NCBI GenBank assembly: GCA_039208045.1
Contig: JBCCRH010000241.1
Location: 1-9,253 of the forward strand
DNA from: JBCCRH01 sp039208045
GTDB lineage: Bacteria; Bacteroidota; Bacteroidia; Chitinophagales; Saprospiraceae
Length of the DNA stretch: 9,253 nucleotides
Direction of reading: 5' to 3'
The position numbers and the translations under genes are program-made. Shown piece after piece: positions 9,001 through 9,253 of this stretch (position 1 is its first letter; each line of letters starts with the position of its first letter). A model generated the notes under the pieces. That model saw only the letters and a list, made by a program, of their open reading frames with translations, was not told the DNA's origin and made no database searches.

Positions 9001-9208
9001 AATGAGCTACCTCACTACCTGTAGTAGTGTTGCTCCCGTCTCCAAAATTCCAGTTATAGGTCAATGCGGGACTAGGATTTCCATTCAACTCAAAGGTTAC
9101 CTGTGCACCGCCACAAATGGGGCTAGGATCAATGGAAAAGGTACATTGACTATGTAACCAGAAAGAACTTATACAACAACAAATAAGAGTCGCAATTTGC
9201 TTTTTCAT
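3062..9208 (-). CDS. Giant multi-domain PKD-repeat surface protein with type B T9SS sorting domain
   Basis: Predicted secreted or cell-surface protein of 2048 residues, probably an adhesin or matrix-like protein; no catalytic motif was seen. Residues 1-20 form a Sec signal peptide (KK, then a hydrophobic stretch with CCC). Residues 22-593 hold about six irregular PKD-like modules (NWNFGDG at 52-58, IDWGDN at 156-161, YEWNFPGG at 539-546). Residues 594-1207 hold eight Trp-Gly modules with GGTWSG-like cores followed by FDP or FNP and LTYT. Residues 1208-1938 hold nine PKD domains with WDFGDG-type cores and NPxHxY motifs. Residues 1940-2048 form a CHU_C-like sorting domain (HGELIWES, AWDGTLNGE, PQDVYVWKA), which in this phylum directs export through the outer membrane by type IX secretion. 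The ATG at 9206-9208 is supported by the signal peptide starting there. Paired cysteines suggest disulfide-stabilised domains. The membrane AraC gene follows after 10 nt. Ligand and exact role are unknown. Confidence 0.93.
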   Translation of the reverse strand: MKKQIATLICCCISSFWLHSQCTFSIDPSPICGGAQVTFELNGNPSPALTYNWNFGDGSNTTTGSEVAHFFPSQNANTAYVVVLTVQDGAGNVVCTQTTPVTVLATPVPSLEDINFDPFSGLGVFTFCGSSPNDADYLIEFNNTSEVQSDIVNYTIDWGDNTPDFNGNNANFPSSHLYTEQGAFNLVMTATHVNGCVGTVLYQVFNGANPSLTGGTPGGTTGLCAPSTLDFSLGGTENNSPGTEYRVVINGEEVQQFVQQPGDEPLTNLEILFDTTSCGVTSQGGFSNSFDVRLEASNACGQTAVTIEPIEMGAPPDAMIGQSGSGVICGGDAITFVNATTGAAFINNGNCVEVVTVAWEINPPSGWTIISGALDEEELEVQFDVPGNYTVSLTATNPCGSSTTTENVQVLEPLEAIVDLSGNNLGCVPSVLTLVNNSSGANANNSWSITPITGWAFVGNTDANSREPEIQFFFPGEYDISLEIENVCGTDTWDTTLVLVGVPMVELPNPVADACESITLDFSGSNVDFNENGSQNATYEWNFPGGTPASSTEQFPTGITYMPTVSTEYIYEVTITNECGTATAADTFFVQVPGSLDLIDDFEICTNEETVPLTATPGGGTWSGDGVTSDGIFDPSEAAIGENILTYNVGQGLCQSEASITVTVIQAPAANILSVDNACESESSITLEAEPLGGTWSSEDGGVINGNSFDPSASGAGTFTLTYTYTDPATSCVAATDQSFTVNELPVLQTEDVTFCIVDEDLDLPAASPSGGDWSGSGIIDGTAGTFNPTTAGGIGNYPIEYTFTDGNGCTNIDTFTVQVIELDMVNAGMDTSLCNSVSAYDLSLGSMPTLGTWSIPGGVGLSGSVFDASQLTPDTYELTFTVGEGSCQVQDALMVEVLPLPTIDLDANADGACISVDQVILEAEPVGGSWSVDNGGDLSGNVFSPSASGVASYNLEYTFVDANSCENRAVLPFEVFPLPDISVNDTIYCSTPGTVELPVADPAGGTWVGTGVLGTTFNPIIAGGVGTYTLEYTFVDGNGCTDSRMVDITVEDPVEVEAGVNDTLCSYDPAFQLVGFEPMGLGTWTGTGITDAMGMFDPAQADPGVNVLTYTVGNGNCLVSDQIEIFVVDLSGTTAGPDEEVCLSASPFPLSGNDPLNGTWSGPGITNANLGLFDPEVAGVGTHEITYTFASSFSNCDAVATKMVTVHPMPESAFSLPAEACLNQDIVFTNESVSTDNPFWDFGDETTSTDINPTHTYDAIGTYTITLVSTNTFGCVDSTSQTVFITEPPTAEFAPSIEEGCAVLGVDFDNQSTGFEIAYDWDFGNGDTSSLADPGTIFYEQGLMDTTYVVRLEVTNLCATRIIEDTITVFPLPLAGFGVSIDTSCTPMEVSFGNVTLGNPESFDWDFGNTATSTAQNPPMQTYFTDTTSTEYTITLIATNFCGADTATQQIVVNPVDVEAFFNIPANEGCEPYVLPFTSFATPGALVTWDFGDGNTSSETNPIHTFDSTGIYEVVQYATNGCGFDSIATEVTVLPAPEVDFAIVKDRVCRGDTVFFENLSINTAGNFWDFANGDTSVLNNPTTVYDSAGVFTVQLVGISAENGCPAFAERQVTILPLPEASFDPSTIDGCAPLTVEFENTSVNSVFYEWDFGDNNTSSLENPVHTFDTAAAYVVQLLVTDQEGCRDDTVFFSITAHPNPIAAFDLERSQLCGIPVEVAFENNSEGAVGFEWSFGDGEMSLLNEPIYAYQDTGSYAIQLVASNEFNCTDTTVQSIRALPVPNAAFGLDPQLGCVPDSISFFNNSTFANQYVWRFGDGQSSTAINPIHTYTEAGFFDVTLVASYDSICFDSIELIDAVEMLLSPTASFEFRDLPGTPAGAIDFINTSENALSYFWDFGDGATSTEENPDHRYEENNVWQVFLEATGANGCVDDTIVTVQPIFFKGLWIPTGLTPESGIGDTRLFKPAGAGLEEYHVQVFSQHGELIWESELLEDGRPVEAWDGTLNGEIVPQDVYVWKAFGVFEDGTVWPGMRLKSGRLVTSGTLMVIR
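3065..3391 (-). other. C-terminal type B (CHU_C-like) T9SS sorting domain
   Basis: Residues 1940-2048 match the general plan of the gliding-motility-associated C-terminal domain: an initial I-P-x-G-L-T-P stretch, VQVFSQHGELIWES, AWDGTLNGE and PQDVYVWKA. This domain is known to be the export signal for a subset of type IX secretion cargo. The usual NGDGxND loop near its start is replaced by PESGIGDTRLFKP, and a tail of about 28 residues extends beyond the last recognisable strand. It contains no cysteine. Confidence 0.85.
3395..5587 (-). repeat. Nine tandem PKD domains in the giant protein
   Basis: Residues 1208-1938 contain nine PKD domains of about 76-85 residues. Their cores are near residues 1240 (FWDFGDE), 1320 (YDWDFGNGD), 1405 (DWDFGNT), 1490 (WDFGDG), 1569 (WDFANGD), 1649 (EWDFGDN), 1731 (EWSFGDG), 1811 (VWRFGDG) and 1893 (FWDFGDG). 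Most are followed by a T/S-S-x-x-x-NP-x-H-x-Y/F motif and a strand such as YTITLVSTN. PKD domains are extracellular beta-sandwich folds that act as spacers or in protein and carbohydrate contacts. The first eight have a cysteine pair; the ninth has only C1929. Confidence 0.9.
5588..7429 (-). repeat. Eight tandem Trp-Gly modules of about 75 residues in the giant protein
   Basis: Residues 594-1207 contain eight modules starting at about 594, 665, 746, 821, 899, 976, 1052 and 1129. Each has a G-x-W core (W622, W696, W774, W854, W931, W1008, W1085, W1161), then an F-[DNS]-[PA] motif and a Y-T/F strand. Each has exactly two cysteines: 605/654, 679/732, 756/810, 835/888, 914/966, 990/1041, 1066/1118 and 1143/1197. 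Modules one, four and seven resemble each other, as do two and five, and three and six. The modules look like immunoglobulin-like beta-sandwich repeats; I cannot name the family with certainty. Confidence 0.82.
7430..9145 (-). repeat. N-terminal zone of six irregular PKD-like modules in the giant protein
   Basis: Residues 22-593 divide into modules at about 22-104, 105-205, 206-310, 315-411, 412-500 and 501-593. The first, second and sixth keep recognisable PKD cores (WNFGDG, IDWGDN, WNFPGG). The fourth and fifth instead have WEINPPSGW and WSITPITGW followed by VPGNYTVSL and FPGEYDISL, a PKD-like variant with an insertion. The third (206-310) shows no PKD core, only the strand DVRLEASNACG. 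Several modules end in an N-x-CG motif. Boundaries were judged by eye. Confidence 0.7.
9149..9208 (-). other. Signal peptide of the giant surface protein
   Basis: Residues 1-20 start with two lysines and continue with a hydrophobic stretch that includes three consecutive cysteines (10-12). The mature protein probably begins near Q21/C22. HSQC is not a proper lipobox, because the residue before Cys is Gln, so Sec export with ordinary cleavage is more likely than lipidation. The exact cleavage site is uncertain. Confidence 0.8.
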
Positions 9209-9253
9209 AGGGAAGATTTCTAGGGATTACGATTAAAAGAAGCTGTTACAATC
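9209..9253 (-). promoter_or_regulatory. Upstream leader of the giant gene, truncated, no recognisable promoter
   Basis: The 45 bp before the start codon contain no convincing Bacteroidota -7 element (TAnnTTTG) at a proper distance from a -33 TTG, and no Shine-Dalgarno sequence. The promoter is probably further upstream, outside the window, or the gene belongs to an operon that begins there. Confidence 0.25.

Noticed and set aside
9143..9151. Possible lipobox (HSQC) at the end of the signal peptide
   Set aside because: The residue before Cys is Gln instead of Gly/Ala/Ser, and the protein already has a T9SS sorting domain.
1..9253. tRNA, rRNA, riboswitch, insertion sequence or toxin-antitoxin genes
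   Set aside because: Almost the whole window is covered by three coding regions; the gaps are only 67, 10 and 45 bp and contain no such signature.

Overview
The window looks like a chromosomal segment of a Bacteroidota bacterium, most likely of the Saprospiraceae/Lewinella kind. Three things point there: a very long secreted PKD-repeat protein ending in a type B (CHU_C, gliding-motility-associated) sorting domain of the type IX secretion system; a membrane-anchored AraC-type regulator of a form common in this phylum; and start codons preceded by A/T-rich sequence without a Shine-Dalgarno motif. The genus is inference from protein style only.

Layout. (1) Positions 1-1799, + strand: a hybrid sensor histidine kinase (seven membrane helices, HisKA, HATPase_c, receiver), almost certainly cut at its 5' end by the window edge. 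(2) Positions 1777-1857: a short repeat-rich junction between convergent genes, with a 27-nt direct repeat (25/27 identical, 32-nt period) whose first copy contains the kinase stop codon, and a perfect 14-bp inverted repeat that is a candidate bidirectional terminator. (3) Positions 1867-3051, - strand: a regulator with about seven membrane helices and a C-terminal AraC DNA-binding domain. (4) Positions 3062-9208, - strand: a 2048-residue modular cell-surface or secreted protein. (5) Positions 9209-9253: 45 bp of upstream sequence with no recognisable promoter.

The giant protein fills two thirds of the window. From its N-terminus it has a signal peptide, six irregular PKD-like modules, eight tandem Trp-Gly modules of about 75 residues, nine regular PKD domains and the sorting domain. 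The eight Trp-Gly modules fall into a three-module higher-order unit of about 230 residues. Each has exactly two cysteines 49-54 residues apart. The first eight C-terminal PKD domains also carry a cysteine pair, but the ninth has only one.

The giant gene and the membrane AraC gene are 10 nt apart on the same strand and are probably co-transcribed, so the regulator is likely linked to the surface protein. The kinase converges on this pair from the other side; nothing in the sequence shows that it acts with them. I found no RNA gene, CRISPR array, insertion sequence or phage gene.
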